Assembly (NCBI GenBank): GCA_017508965.1
Contig: JAFWQT010000162.1
Span: 1-36,672, forward strand
DNA: 36,672 nucleotides
Source: Prevotella sp.
Lineage (GTDB): Bacteria; Bacteroidota; Bacteroidia; Bacteroidales; Bacteroidaceae
Direction of reading: 5' to 3'
A program made the position numbers and the translations under genes. The first letter of the stretch is position 1; every line of letters starts with the position of its first letter. This document shows, in pieces, positions 1 to 8,241 of this stretch. The notes below the pieces were generated by a model that saw only the letters and a program-made list of their open reading frames with translations, was not told the origin of the DNA and ran no database searches.

Positions 1-699
1 GTATTCCTTTGCCTCGCTGAAAAATATTTGACCATGAAGATGTGCTATTGTTGAAACTCCTCTTCTGTTCTCATAATAGCGTTTTGCCGAAAAGCGGCTA
101 TAATCCTCTCCATCTTTGATTGGAGGAAATCCATCCTCATATTCGCCAAGGCTATTCTCTATTGTATTGTCATAATTCAGATTGAATATGTTCGATCTTC
201 CTGAAAAGAATTTCCAAAAGTCCCGGTACCATCGCTCAGACATCATATTCTCACTAAAAGATGTATCGTACTGATTTACAATACTCATTACAGTCTTTTG
301 CAACTCATTTGCGGCTCTGATGTAATCATATGTCTGAATATCTTTCAGGAAATCGTCTGGTTGAATTAAGGTTCCAAACTCTGGAAGCGCAAGCCATGAT
401 AAATAATCCTTATGCCAGCAGCTACTATATGAAATGCACATCTCTATGACATGCAATAAGCTCTCAAAATATAATTGTGGTGGAATATAGCGATTAATCT
501 CTGGACGGCCTACATGATTCAGTTTCCCAACAATATAATCATTAATTTCACGCAGAAGCGGTCTTTCACCACCATCCACCTTCTGGATGCTCAGTTTAAG
601 CACCTCATCCGTGATATTTTTTACAGATGGGGAAATGCCCTTATGGTCAAAGTCCAAAACAGCACCAGCTCCCACAATAATCGTTACTGTATCATTCAT
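1..699 (-). CDS. SIR2-like domain protein (partial, runs off the left edge)
   Basis: The reverse strand is open from an ATG at 699 down to base 1 (233 codons, no stop), so the C-terminal part is outside the window. The N-terminus reads MNDTVTIIVGAGAVLDF, a glycine-rich Rossmann opening. Around residues 170-180 is FNLNYDNTIE, and near the end of the visible part is HLHGQI. These three blocks (GAG, NYDN and HGxI) are the arrangement of SIR2-like NAD-binding proteins found in many phage-defence systems, where they deplete NAD; that function is family knowledge, not shown here. An in-frame TGA lies nine codons upstream of the ATG, so the start is well bounded. It is divergent from the GHKL/methylase operon and may be its effector or an independent defence gene. 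The domain fused to its C-terminus is unknown. Confidence 0.75.
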   Translation of the reverse strand, partial: MNDTVTIIVGAGAVLDFDHKGISPSVKNITDEVLKLSIQKVDGGERPLLREINDYIVGKLNHVGRPEINRYIPPQLYFESLLHVIEMCISYSSCWHKDYLSWLALPEFGTLIQPDDFLKDIQTYDYIRAANELQKTVMSIVNQYDTSFSENMMSERWYRDFWKFFSGRSNIFNLNYDNTIENSLGEYEDGFPPIKDGEDYSRFSAKRYYENRRGVSTIAHLHGQIFFSEAKEY

Positions 700-960
700 C
701 TTTCTGTGTAGGTTTAAAAAGCTCTTTCAACTGTGGCTCACAGAGAGTTCGATATATAATCCTTCTATCCTTGGTCACATTACTGTTGTTCTATAATTTG
801 TGAGTACAAAGGTAGTGACTTTTAGCGAGAAATCGTTTCTTTTTGTTATAAATAGGGCTGACTTTAGACAAAAGTGCTTAAATTATGCATGAATTAGTGA
901 TTTCCTGTGGTTATTTCAAGAATAAGTTGTAATTTTGCAAATTGAAATAAGCATTGGGAT
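700..960. promoter_or_regulatory. Divergent intergenic region with promoter candidates both ways
   Basis: This 261-bp AT-rich stretch separates the SIR2-like gene from the GHKL operon. On the plus strand TAATTTTG at 930-937 fits the Bacteroidota -7 box, with TGTG at 906-909 (one mismatch to TTTG) 20 bp upstream; transcription would start near 942 and leave a leader of about 20 nt. On the minus strand TACCTTTG occupies 814-807, about 108 nt before the SIR2 start, but no good -33 element was found. No convincing small gene or RNA was seen. Confidence 0.5.
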
Positions 961-3240
961 ATGCCAAACGTTCAGAAAAATCTACAGACAGAGGAGCAGA
1001 TCAAACTTAAAATACAAGATTTGCTTTCCTGTACCCCTGTTGACTACGGTCAATTGGTGATACTCACGAATGAACTTGCTAAGTTCGATAGTGAGAATGT
1101 CCGTTTTTCGGTAGATGCAGGCATTATAAGCCGACTGGGTGAGGAGTTGGTAGGAAAACGAGATACAGCAGTCGCTGAACTTATAAAGAATGCTTACGAT
1201 GCAGATGCCACGGAAGTAGATGTGATATTCCAAAATGCTTGGTCGGCCGGAGGTACTCTTATAATTGATGACAATGGTCTTGGCATGACGCGTGAACAGC
1301 TGACAGACGGCTTTATGCGTCTGTCGTCAGCTGATAAAATTCACAATCCCGTATCTCCACTTTTCAAGCGTATACGTGCAGGCAGAAAGGGAATTGGGCG
1401 TTTTGCTGCTCAACGGTTAGGCAAATATCTGACAATCATTACTCAGACAAAAGATGCGGATACAGCACTCAAGGTAGAGATTCGTTGGGATGCCTTTGAA
1501 TCAGACAAAGACTTGAATGCGATTGAAAGTAAAATAGAAACCCTGCCTAAGGAGAAAGAACAGGGTACGTTTCTAAAGATTGAAGAGTTGCGTGAAGGAT
1601 GGTCTGACGGGTATGTGAAGAAGATATACCGTAATGTTTCCACCCTTTTACAACCCTATCCTCTATCTAAACCATTCAGTAGCGACGAAGACCCAGGCTT
1701 TAAAACATATTTTTACAGGGATGTCAAAGATGAAGCCCATAAAATTGTTGATGAAGTGTCTGAAATAACACAATTTGCCTTGGCTGTCATTGACACTTAT
1801 GTGGATGATGATGGTCAGGCACATTGGACATTGAAGAGCAATCAGTTGGGCTATTATAAGGAGTTGCTAATAGGAAAAGACCCTGATGTTGAATCATCTA
1901 AGATGGCATACGTGCGAGGTGTCCGTGCCAGAATATATTATTTTATCTACGAAGCTTCACTATTGTCAGGCCAAAAGCGCAATGATATTAAGGCAATAGC
2001 TGAGGAACAGGGTGGTGTCAGACTATATCGTAAAGGATTTCGTGTCCTTCCATATGGTGAAAAAGGAGATGATTGGCTGGGACTTGACGAGTCTGCAAGA
2101 CGTCGCTCTATAGTAGCACCTCATCAGAATATCAGTTTTTTTGGACTCGTGGAGATAGATAATGAAGGAGCGGAAATTTTTGAAGAGACTTCAAGTCGCG
2201 AGGGTCTTATCCAGGATGAGGCATATGACGAGCTCGTCGACTATCTTTTCCGCGTCATTACTTCCGCAGTCCTGAAAATAGCAGAACTTCGTGGCCGTAA
2301 GGGAAGTGCAGGTCAGAAAGACTGGAAGAAAAAAAATTCATCTATTCGCATTGATACTGCCATAGAGGAACTCCGCAATATTGTGGAACAGAAGAAGAGT
2401 GGTGAAACAAGAGGCGAGGATGCCAAAGACGAAAGTGAGTTTTATAATCAGGCAAGCGCCCTTATTGAAACCATTGTCAATGCGCGTAGTGAAGAAAAGG
2501 AAGAGACGCAGAAGCTAATAGACGAGAACAACATGCTACGCGTTCTTGGAGGAACAGGACTTGTGATAGGAGAGTTCATTCATGAAATCAAACGTTTCGA
2601 ACCGTCATTCTCGGCAGATATCAGTATTCTGAGAAGCAGGTTGGCAGGAAATGGTGCTTTACTGGAGAGGGTTGATGAAATGGAGGAGAAACTGAATGCC
2701 TTCAATTCTTATACTGCCTATTTTGACAGAACAATTTCTCGCAATGTAATCCGTGAGCTTGAACCTATCAATATCAAAGAACAGGTAAATGCCTTTTATC
2801 AGAGTGTTAAGAATGACCTCCGGCGGTCGCACATCATTATGTCAGAACCCTTATATGAAGGAAAAGGTCTAGTAACTGTACCGATGCATCCGTCGGAATG
2901 GATGTCAATTTTGTTTAATCTATACACCAATGCCAAGAAGGCAATGAAGGATAAAGATGACCGGAGAATTCTTATAAGATGCTGGAAGTCCGATGGAAAG
3001 GTGTATTTGCAATTCTCAGACTCAGGGAAAGGTATTCCTGATGAAGATAGGGAAAACGTTTTTAATGCATTTTTCACCACCTCTTCTCCTGTCGGACGAG
3101 GCAATGATAACTATTCAGGAACTGGCCTAGGCCTAACCATCATCAAGGAAATAGTGACAAGCTATAGTGGGGACATACTCGTGGTTGATCCCTACGAAGA
3201 TTATAAAACAACATTTCAAATATCAATACCCACAAACTGA
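961..3240 (+). CDS. Double-GHKL ATPase / histidine-kinase-like sensor protein
   Basis: This 759-residue protein carries two separate GHKL ATP-binding modules. The first (about residues 50-160) has an N-box E73..N77..DA80-81, the G1 motif DNGLGM at 104-109 and the G2 motif GRKGIGRFAA at 141-150, which resembles MORC/Hsp90/MutL-type ATPases. The second is histidine-kinase-like: FIHEIK with H541 as candidate phospho-histidine, N-box LFNLYTNAKKAM at 651-662, DSGKGI from 687, and GTGLGL at 720-725. No membrane segment is visible, so it should be cytoplasmic. Its stop overlaps the next start (TGATG), and that next protein is receiver-like, which supports a phosphorelay. MORC-like ATPases are known to occur beside restriction-modification genes. 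The overall role is inferred; no named system was recognised. Confidence 0.75.
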   Translation: MPNVQKNLQTEEQIKLKIQDLLSCTPVDYGQLVILTNELAKFDSENVRFSVDAGIISRLGEELVGKRDTAVAELIKNAYDADATEVDVIFQNAWSAGGTLIIDDNGLGMTREQLTDGFMRLSSADKIHNPVSPLFKRIRAGRKGIGRFAAQRLGKYLTIITQTKDADTALKVEIRWDAFESDKDLNAIESKIETLPKEKEQGTFLKIEELREGWSDGYVKKIYRNVSTLLQPYPLSKPFSSDEDPGFKTYFYRDVKDEAHKIVDEVSEITQFALAVIDTYVDDDGQAHWTLKSNQLGYYKELLIGKDPDVESSKMAYVRGVRARIYYFIYEASLLSGQKRNDIKAIAEEQGGVRLYRKGFRVLPYGEKGDDWLGLDESARRRSIVAPHQNISFFGLVEIDNEGAEIFEETSSREGLIQDEAYDELVDYLFRVITSAVLKIAELRGRKGSAGQKDWKKKNSSIRIDTAIEELRNIVEQKKSGETRGEDAKDESEFYNQASALIETIVNARSEEKEETQKLIDENNMLRVLGGTGLVIGEFIHEIKRFEPSFSADISILRSRLAGNGALLERVDEMEEKLNAFNSYTAYFDRTISRNVIRELEPINIKEQVNAFYQSVKNDLRRSHIIMSEPLYEGKGLVTVPMHPSEWMSILFNLYTNAKKAMKDKDDRRILIRCWKSDGKVYLQFSDSGKGIPDEDRENVFNAFFTTSSPVGRGNDNYSGTGLGLTIIKEIVTSYSGDILVVDPYEDYKTTFQISIPTN

Positions 3241-4337
3241 TGAAAAGATATTATTACATAGATGACGAGGTTGATACCATCAAGTCGATAGCGGATGGCA
3301 TCAATGAGAGCAATGTGGTTCATGTGGATGTGTTCCCACTTGCAAAGTTTAAGGAGTTTGACAAATTGACCCAGAAACTGAGGAACGAGTGGAACGATAT
3401 AGACGGACTTATACTGGATTTAAAGCTTAATGGCGGTGGTGATGACAGCACAAAGTTTACCGCTACCAGTCTTGCTCAATGGATTTCATCATATGTGGTT
3501 GTAGATCATAAAGAGGCTAAACCCATCGTATTGCTGTCTAACGACCTGCAATGTGCCAACTTTAAGGCCGACATTACCAGTCATGACCTTTTTGATATGG
3601 TCTTGGAGCGTAGTGGTGGTTTAGATTGGAAAGAATTTGCTCGTAAATTAGCCGTTTTAGCAGATGACTACGATGAGTTGAACCAGAGTAAGGAAAAGAA
3701 TCTTTCAGAACTTCTTCAGAACGATTCAATAGATACTTCTTCAACCTATTTTGCTCCTTTTTTAGAACCTGCAGTTTTTAATGTGAGTCAATTTGCTTCC
3801 TTTGTGTTGAACGATTTATTCATCCATCCTGGTCTATTGATATCAGAAGAATTATTGGCAGCCCGCTATGGTGTTGATATGGATAAATCTGGAACTGCTT
3901 GGAATAAATTCAAGACAAAGTATTTAGGAGTGGCTCAATATCGGGGCATGTTTGGACGGATAGCGGAACGTTACTGGAGTAAAAAGGCGCAAGAAGTGTT
4001 TGTGCAGATAACAAAGGGGAAAAATGCCGCATCCATGACTACAATTCAGCGAGTAACATCATTAAAGACCTATTCTGAAGAAGCCAAAGATTTGGTTGCA
4101 TATGAGCCTTCAGACAAGGATATAAGTACCTATTGTTGGGCTATAGATGAGGTAACGAAAAAACCGTTAGACTCTTCCACCGGCTACATGATTCAAGAAG
4201 AAGGTGGCTTAAAGTCATGGCAGGAGCCGCGTTTCTTGTCTTTCGATACTATAGAATCGGGAAACAAGGGCGACATTCGCCTTGTTCCATCCGAACAGGA
4301 ACGATACAACGAGGATTTAGCAGCACTTGACGATTGA
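3240..4337 (+). CDS. Receiver-domain-like protein with unknown C-terminal domain
   Basis: The first ~130 residues look like a two-component receiver domain. IDDE (acidic D8, D9, E10) follows the first strand, DGLILDLKL carries the candidate phospho-acceptor D60, and PIVLLS ends in S100 at the Ser/Thr switch position. The conserved receiver lysine is not evident: the matching stretch reads DMVLERSG. The C-terminal ~220 residues match no DNA-binding or enzyme domain I recognise; a line such as LLISEELLAARYGVD suggests a helical domain. The start codon shares its A with the upstream TGA, and the stop shares an A with the downstream ATG, so the neighbours should be made in step. It is probably the partner of the preceding kinase-like protein; the output is unknown. 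Confidence 0.65.
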   Translation: MKRYYYIDDEVDTIKSIADGINESNVVHVDVFPLAKFKEFDKLTQKLRNEWNDIDGLILDLKLNGGGDDSTKFTATSLAQWISSYVVVDHKEAKPIVLLSNDLQCANFKADITSHDLFDMVLERSGGLDWKEFARKLAVLADDYDELNQSKEKNLSELLQNDSIDTSSTYFAPFLEPAVFNVSQFASFVLNDLFIHPGLLISEELLAARYGVDMDKSGTAWNKFKTKYLGVAQYRGMFGRIAERYWSKKAQEVFVQITKGKNAASMTTIQRVTSLKTYSEEAKDLVAYEPSDKDISTYCWAIDEVTKKPLDSSTGYMIQEEGGLKSWQEPRFLSFDTIESGNKGDIRLVPSEQERYNEDLAALDD

Positions 4338-5062
4338 TGGCAAAGATTAAGTACAATAGTGTTGTTCTGTCACAGGCATCGAGTTTGGAAAAGGCCGTTG
4401 GCTTCTTGAGAAGAACTTTGGGAGATGTTGCTTGGCTTCATAAACTGTCAGAGGCAGCTTCGTCTATACGTGCAAACTGTAAAGGTGATGACTGGTCGGT
4501 ACAGATTGGCGACATGGAGATGCCCATAGAGAATCCCAAACACCTAAAGCCTGGGAGATTGTCAGGTAACCTGAAAATGTTTGTATCCATAAGCATGGAA
4601 GGCAGTGGTAAAGAATGGAAGGAGAAGAAGGATTGTATCAAGAGCCTGCGATTTAAAGTGGAAGTGTTGGAGAAGAATCAGAACGATGCCCAAAAGTTTT
4701 TTCAGACAGGTTTTCATATAGATAAGATGGATTCTAAAGACGACCCATCAGAGATGCATCCGCTATACCATGTTCATTTCCTCAATGACAGTTTGATAGA
4801 AGGAACGGAGGTGCTGGCAATGGATGTGCCCCGGTTGATGCACCACCCTGTAGACGTATTGCTAGGAATACTGTTAGTATATGCCAACTATAATCAAACT
4901 GGATACAATAAATTGCTCCAAGATGGCAATTTCATGGGGTTGTGTCGCGTTTCTGCCCAACATATATTATCTCCCTATTATCAAAGTCTGTCAAAGATTC
5001 CGTGGGTTGACGGATCAGTTACAAAGTCTGACGAAGCACTATGTCCGTATCTGACAGTATAG
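4337..5062 (+). CDS. Conserved hypothetical protein of the GHKL/methylase operon
   Basis: No family was recognised with confidence for this 241-residue soluble protein. The ATG at 4337 is chosen because it forms a TGATG junction with the preceding stop; a TTG one codon earlier is possible. The middle contains HPLYHVHFLND, followed by VPRLMHHPVDVLLGI, a His/Pro-rich block that appears to be the conserved core. There is no signal peptide or membrane segment. Its end overlaps the methylase start by 22 nt. Being locked between the receiver-like gene and the methylase, it is likely a structural or adaptor subunit of the same machine, which is inference only. Confidence 0.55.
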   Translation: MAKIKYNSVVLSQASSLEKAVGFLRRTLGDVAWLHKLSEAASSIRANCKGDDWSVQIGDMEMPIENPKHLKPGRLSGNLKMFVSISMEGSGKEWKEKKDCIKSLRFKVEVLEKNQNDAQKFFQTGFHIDKMDSKDDPSEMHPLYHVHFLNDSLIEGTEVLAMDVPRLMHHPVDVLLGILLVYANYNQTGYNKLLQDGNFMGLCRVSAQHILSPYYQSLSKIPWVDGSVTKSDEALCPYLTV

Positions 5063-6918
5063 ACAGAGATATTCTTTCTTTTTTCATGAAGATTGAAGAT
5101 AAAAGAACTGACTATATCAATAATCTGATAGTCAGCTCTTTCGTGAGATACCATCGTCTAAATGTTGATAGGAATAATTATTTATACAGATACTTGATAA
5201 CTGCAAATGATGAAGTCCTTGATAAATTGAATAAAATTATCAACCAGTCTCCATGTAATTATGGAATTGAAGAATTGGTTGAAGTTTTTGAGTTCGTTAT
5301 TTCACCAGCTGACAAAGAAATCAACGGGGCAGTATATACTCCCGATTATATACGTGAGGCTATTATTCAAAGAATCCTTTCAAAATATGATTCTACGGTT
5401 TGGTGTTCAATGCTCTATGCTGACCTGTCATGTGGATGCGGAGGCTTTTTCTACTCGTTGATTAAAATTATCAAAGAGAAATCAAGAGATTTTTCCATCA
5501 GTAACTTTGTCAGAGAAAACATTCTCGGTGTCGACATAAAAGAGTACAGTATAGAGCGAACAAAAATACTATTGTCATTATATGCACTTCAAGAGGGTGA
5601 GGAACTTCAAGACGGCATGTTTAACATACTTTGTCAGAACACATTGAGCAACACATTTATCACATCTTCCATTGTACAACAACATGGAGGAATAGATGTC
5701 GTCATTGGTAATCCACCATATGTGGCATCTTCCAAAATGTCAGAAGAGAATAGAAAATATGTAAAGAACTGGGCTGTATCAAAAACCGGCAAGTCTGATT
5801 TGTATCTACCATTCTTTCAAATAGGCTTGGAGAGTCTGAAACATGGCGGAAGTCTTGGGTATATCACAGTCAATAGTTTCTATCGCAGTCTGAACGGCAG
5901 TGCTTTTAGAAACTACCTGTCAGCTAAAGGACTCGACAGTACTATTATTGACTTTGGAGCAGAGCAATTGTTCAAAGGCTGCTCTACCTACACCTGCATT
6001 TGTGTTATAAGCGACAATCCCACGGGATTGATTCACTATCAAGAAACTACAAGTGATGGTTTATTAGAACTAAAAGACGACTTATTTGAAGATATTTTCT
6101 ATAGCTCGCTCGACAACAAGAAAGGCTGGATTTTAAAAGACAAAAAAACATCATCAAAAATAAGAACTATAGAGTCTGTAGGTAAGCCTTTGGGGGAGGT
6201 TGTTGCTATCAAAAATGGTTTAGCAACTTTACGCAATGACATATATCTGATAAAACCACTACGTACCGACCGAAGATATATCTATTTCGAAAAAGATGGT
6301 GCAGTACACATTATTGAGCGTGCCATTTGTCGGAAAATAGTTAAAGCCAATATCGTTAGGAAAGAGAGCGACATAAAGAACCTGTGTGAATATATAATCT
6401 TTCCATATAGATTGGAAAACGGATTGCAGAAGGTCATAAGTGAAGAAGTATTTAAAAAAAAATACCCCTTGGCCTATAATTACCTAATATCCAAGAAAGA
6501 CGAACTTGCAAAGCGGGATAATGGGCATAAGACATATCCCCAATGGTATGCATACGGGCGATCACAGGCTTTGAATCTATGTGGAGAACGTTTGTTAGTT
6601 CCTCAGATTTGTGATACTTCTTGCTTCGTACACTGTATCCACAAATCTATGCTGTTTTATGATGGTTACTCAATATTTGCAGAATCGCCTAGGAAACTTG
6701 AAATCGTGAGAAGGATATTATCATCTAATGTATTTTGGTACTACATTACAAAGACCAGTAAACCATATAGAGGAGGGTTCTTCTCATTAGAGAAAAGATA
6801 CATTCAGCATTTCGGACTGCCTATATTAGCAGAAGAACAAGAAGATGAACTGTTATCCCTTGAAAGACAGGAGGAGGTTAATCACTGGTTGGAGAAAATC
6901 TACGGAATTAATATATGA
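5041..6918 (+). CDS. Adenine-N6 DNA methyltransferase, Eco57I/TaqI type, no nuclease seen
   Basis: This 625-residue protein has the gamma-class N6-adenine methylase order: motif X GAVYTPDYI at 96-104, the SAM-binding motif I DLSCGCGGFF at 128-137, and the catalytic motif IV NPPY at 224-227 inside VIGNPPYVAS. The C-terminal half resembles a TaqI-type target-recognition region; it includes KNGLATLRNDIYLI, a usual junction in Eco57I-like enzymes, and ends in SKPYRGGFFSLEKRYIQHFGLP. No PD-(D/E)XK nuclease domain is evident at either end, so this is probably a methylase subunit rather than a full type IIG enzyme. An alternative start is the ATG at 5086. It overlaps the preceding gene by 22 nt and is the last gene of the four-gene operon. 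Confidence 0.8.
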   Translation: MSVSDSIDRDILSFFMKIEDKRTDYINNLIVSSFVRYHRLNVDRNNYLYRYLITANDEVLDKLNKIINQSPCNYGIEELVEVFEFVISPADKEINGAVYTPDYIREAIIQRILSKYDSTVWCSMLYADLSCGCGGFFYSLIKIIKEKSRDFSISNFVRENILGVDIKEYSIERTKILLSLYALQEGEELQDGMFNILCQNTLSNTFITSSIVQQHGGIDVVIGNPPYVASSKMSEENRKYVKNWAVSKTGKSDLYLPFFQIGLESLKHGGSLGYITVNSFYRSLNGSAFRNYLSAKGLDSTIIDFGAEQLFKGCSTYTCICVISDNPTGLIHYQETTSDGLLELKDDLFEDIFYSSLDNKKGWILKDKKTSSKIRTIESVGKPLGEVVAIKNGLATLRNDIYLIKPLRTDRRYIYFEKDGAVHIIERAICRKIVKANIVRKESDIKNLCEYIIFPYRLENGLQKVISEEVFKKKYPLAYNYLISKKDELAKRDNGHKTYPQWYAYGRSQALNLCGERLLVPQICDTSCFVHCIHKSMLFYDGYSIFAESPRKLEIVRRILSSNVFWYYITKTSKPYRGGFFSLEKRYIQHFGLPILAEEQEDELLSLERQEEVNHWLEKIYGINI

Positions 6919-7206
6919 TTAGGAATGTGCCACCTTGTCTTGAGAAAACGCGATTATATCGCGTTCCCCATCTGAAGGAAGCAAGGAAAATGTGTAGTGG
7001 AAAATGCTGGAAATAGCAGATTTGCATGATGAGATAGATTGCAATTGTCAAGATTATCAGATAATAAGGCAATTCTAAAGTTGTTGCGTTATTAATTTGA
7101 ATCCCGTCCATGTTACGGAAAGTTAAAAACGTTAAATTTTTATCGTTTTCACCATCCTAAGAATCCATGGAATCACTTTTCTACCGTTTAAAGCAAAATT
7201 AATTGA
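6919..7206. other. Intergenic, no gene seen; contains a perfect hairpin
   Basis: The stretch between the methylase and the BspA fragment has no supported gene. A perfect inverted repeat AACGCGAT-TAT-ATCGCGTT lies at 6947-6965, 29 bases after the methylase stop. No T-run follows, so it is at best a weak terminator or an RNA-stabilising stem. Confidence 0.4.
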
Positions 7207-8034
7207 AATACAACGAGTTGCAAATTCTCCGGTTGTAGCGGCCTGCCCTCTGTGACCATTCCCAATTCCGTGACTAGCATTGGAGAATCTGCTTTCTCTA
7301 ATTGCAACGGCCTGACAGAAATTTATTCCATGATTAGCGAGCCCTATGCGACAAAATATTGCTGGAACTACGTTAACAAGGACATTCCCCTTTATGTTCC
7401 CGTAGGCTCTAAAAGCAAATACCAAGCTACCGAAGGATGGAACGAATTTACGAACATCATCGAACTCGATGTTTCTACCGACAACGTGTTAGCAATGGAT
7501 AATCTGACGGGCTATATGGGTAAGACCGTGACGTTGCCCATCCTGATGAACAATGAGCAGCAGATAACCGGTTTGCAGTTCGACCTTGTACTGCCCGAGG
7601 GCGTAACCATGGCAAAGAAAGCCAACGGCAAGAACGATATCACCGTTACTGAAAGGATGGAAGAAGGCTACAGTTTGTTGAGCAACACAATGGACGACGG
7701 CAGCGTGAGAGTGACCGGCCTATCGATGGAGAGCACACCGTTCACGGGCAACAGTGGTGCCATCGTCAACGTGGAGCTTCAGGTGGATGAGTCTGTAACC
7801 GAAGGCAACTACCAGATTCAGGTGAAGAACATCATCCTCTCCGACGTAAACGGAGTGGCGCATATACCTGCGACGGCCAGTTGTGAGCTGACCGTGAAGT
7901 CTTACATTCCCGGCGACGTGGACGACAGCGGCGACATCAACATCAACGATGCCGTATGTATAGTGAAAAAATTACACTTTTCCAAGGTAATAATTAAGGA
8001 TTTCTTACACTTTTCCAAGGTAATAATAGTATAA
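7207..8034 (+). pseudogene. BspA-like leucine-rich repeat / dockerin protein fragment
   Basis: The frame is open from 7207, after a TGA at 7204-7206, and begins in the middle of a BspA-type LRR: FSGCSGLPSVTIPNSVTSIG, then ESAFSNCNGLTEIY. A cohesin-like beta domain follows, roughly KTVTLPILMNNEQQITGLQFDLVLPEGV through VELQVDESVTEGNYQIQV. Then comes the start of a dockerin-like calcium loop, GDVDDSGDININDAVCIV. There the normal sequence stops and the frame runs into short direct repeats until a TAA at 8032. No signal peptide or start codon is present; the GTG at 7252 lies inside a repeat. Both ends are missing, so this is a remnant of a secreted surface protein common in Prevotella relatives. 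Confidence 0.75.
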
Positions 8035-8054
8035 AAATTACATTTTTCCAAGGT
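7972..8054. repeat. Three direct repeats with a 33-bp period
   Basis: TTACACTTTTCCAAGGT begins at 7972 and again at 8005, and a one-mismatch copy (TTACATTTTTCCAAGGT) begins at 8038. The first two copies extend through TAATAAT. The period is exactly 33 bp with about 10 bp of variable spacer. They start where the dockerin coding sequence is cut. They may be the multi-repeat end of an insertion sequence (IS21-family ends are built this way) or protein-binding iterons. Confidence 0.7.
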
Positions 8055-8121
8055 TGGGAATTGTGAGTTGAGCCTACAGTAAACCCTGCTTTATAGCCGC
8101 CCCTTATCAAGGGGCTCAAAA

Positions 8122-8232
8122 TGTTTTTTCACTCATTTGCACTACCTTTATGTCACATTGGGCCATGAAGGTAGGCTGCATTCGGGAAAAATCAAAATAA
8201 ATTTTGTTTTTCCACTCATTTGCACTACCTTT
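8122..8232. repeat. 28-bp direct repeat, duplicated dgt promoter region
   Basis: The 28 bases at 8122-8149 recur at 8205-8232 with one mismatch, 83 bp apart; both contain CACTCATTTGCACTACCTTT. The downstream copy forms a good promoter for dgt. The upstream copy has lost the key bases of both boxes (AATG and TACCTTTA), so it is probably inactive. Confidence 0.8.
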
Positions 8233-8233
8233 G
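8203..8233 (+). promoter_or_regulatory. dgt promoter, TTTG-N19-TACCTTTG
   Basis: TTTG at 8203-8206 and TACCTTTG at 8226-8233 are separated by 19 bp, the optimal Bacteroidota primary-sigma arrangement. Only eight bases separate the -7 box from the ATG at 8242, so the message would have almost no leader. Confidence 0.8.
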
Positions 8234-8241
8234 CAAACAAT

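Noticed and set aside
475-796. Plus-strand reading frames of 69-78 codons
   Set aside because: They lie antisense to or overlap the start of the SIR2-like gene, have no family features, and the minus frame shows clear SIR2 motifs.
6908-7111. Minus-strand 67-codon hydrophobic frame after the methylase
   Set aside because: No start context, promoter or family signal; overlaps the methylase end and is probably chance.
7972-8054. CRISPR array
   Set aside because: Only three repeats, spacers of about 10 bp, no leader and no cas genes.
8137-8241. Upstream extension of dgt by 35 codons
   Set aside because: It would start upstream of the promoter boxes and adds residues not seen in dGTPases.
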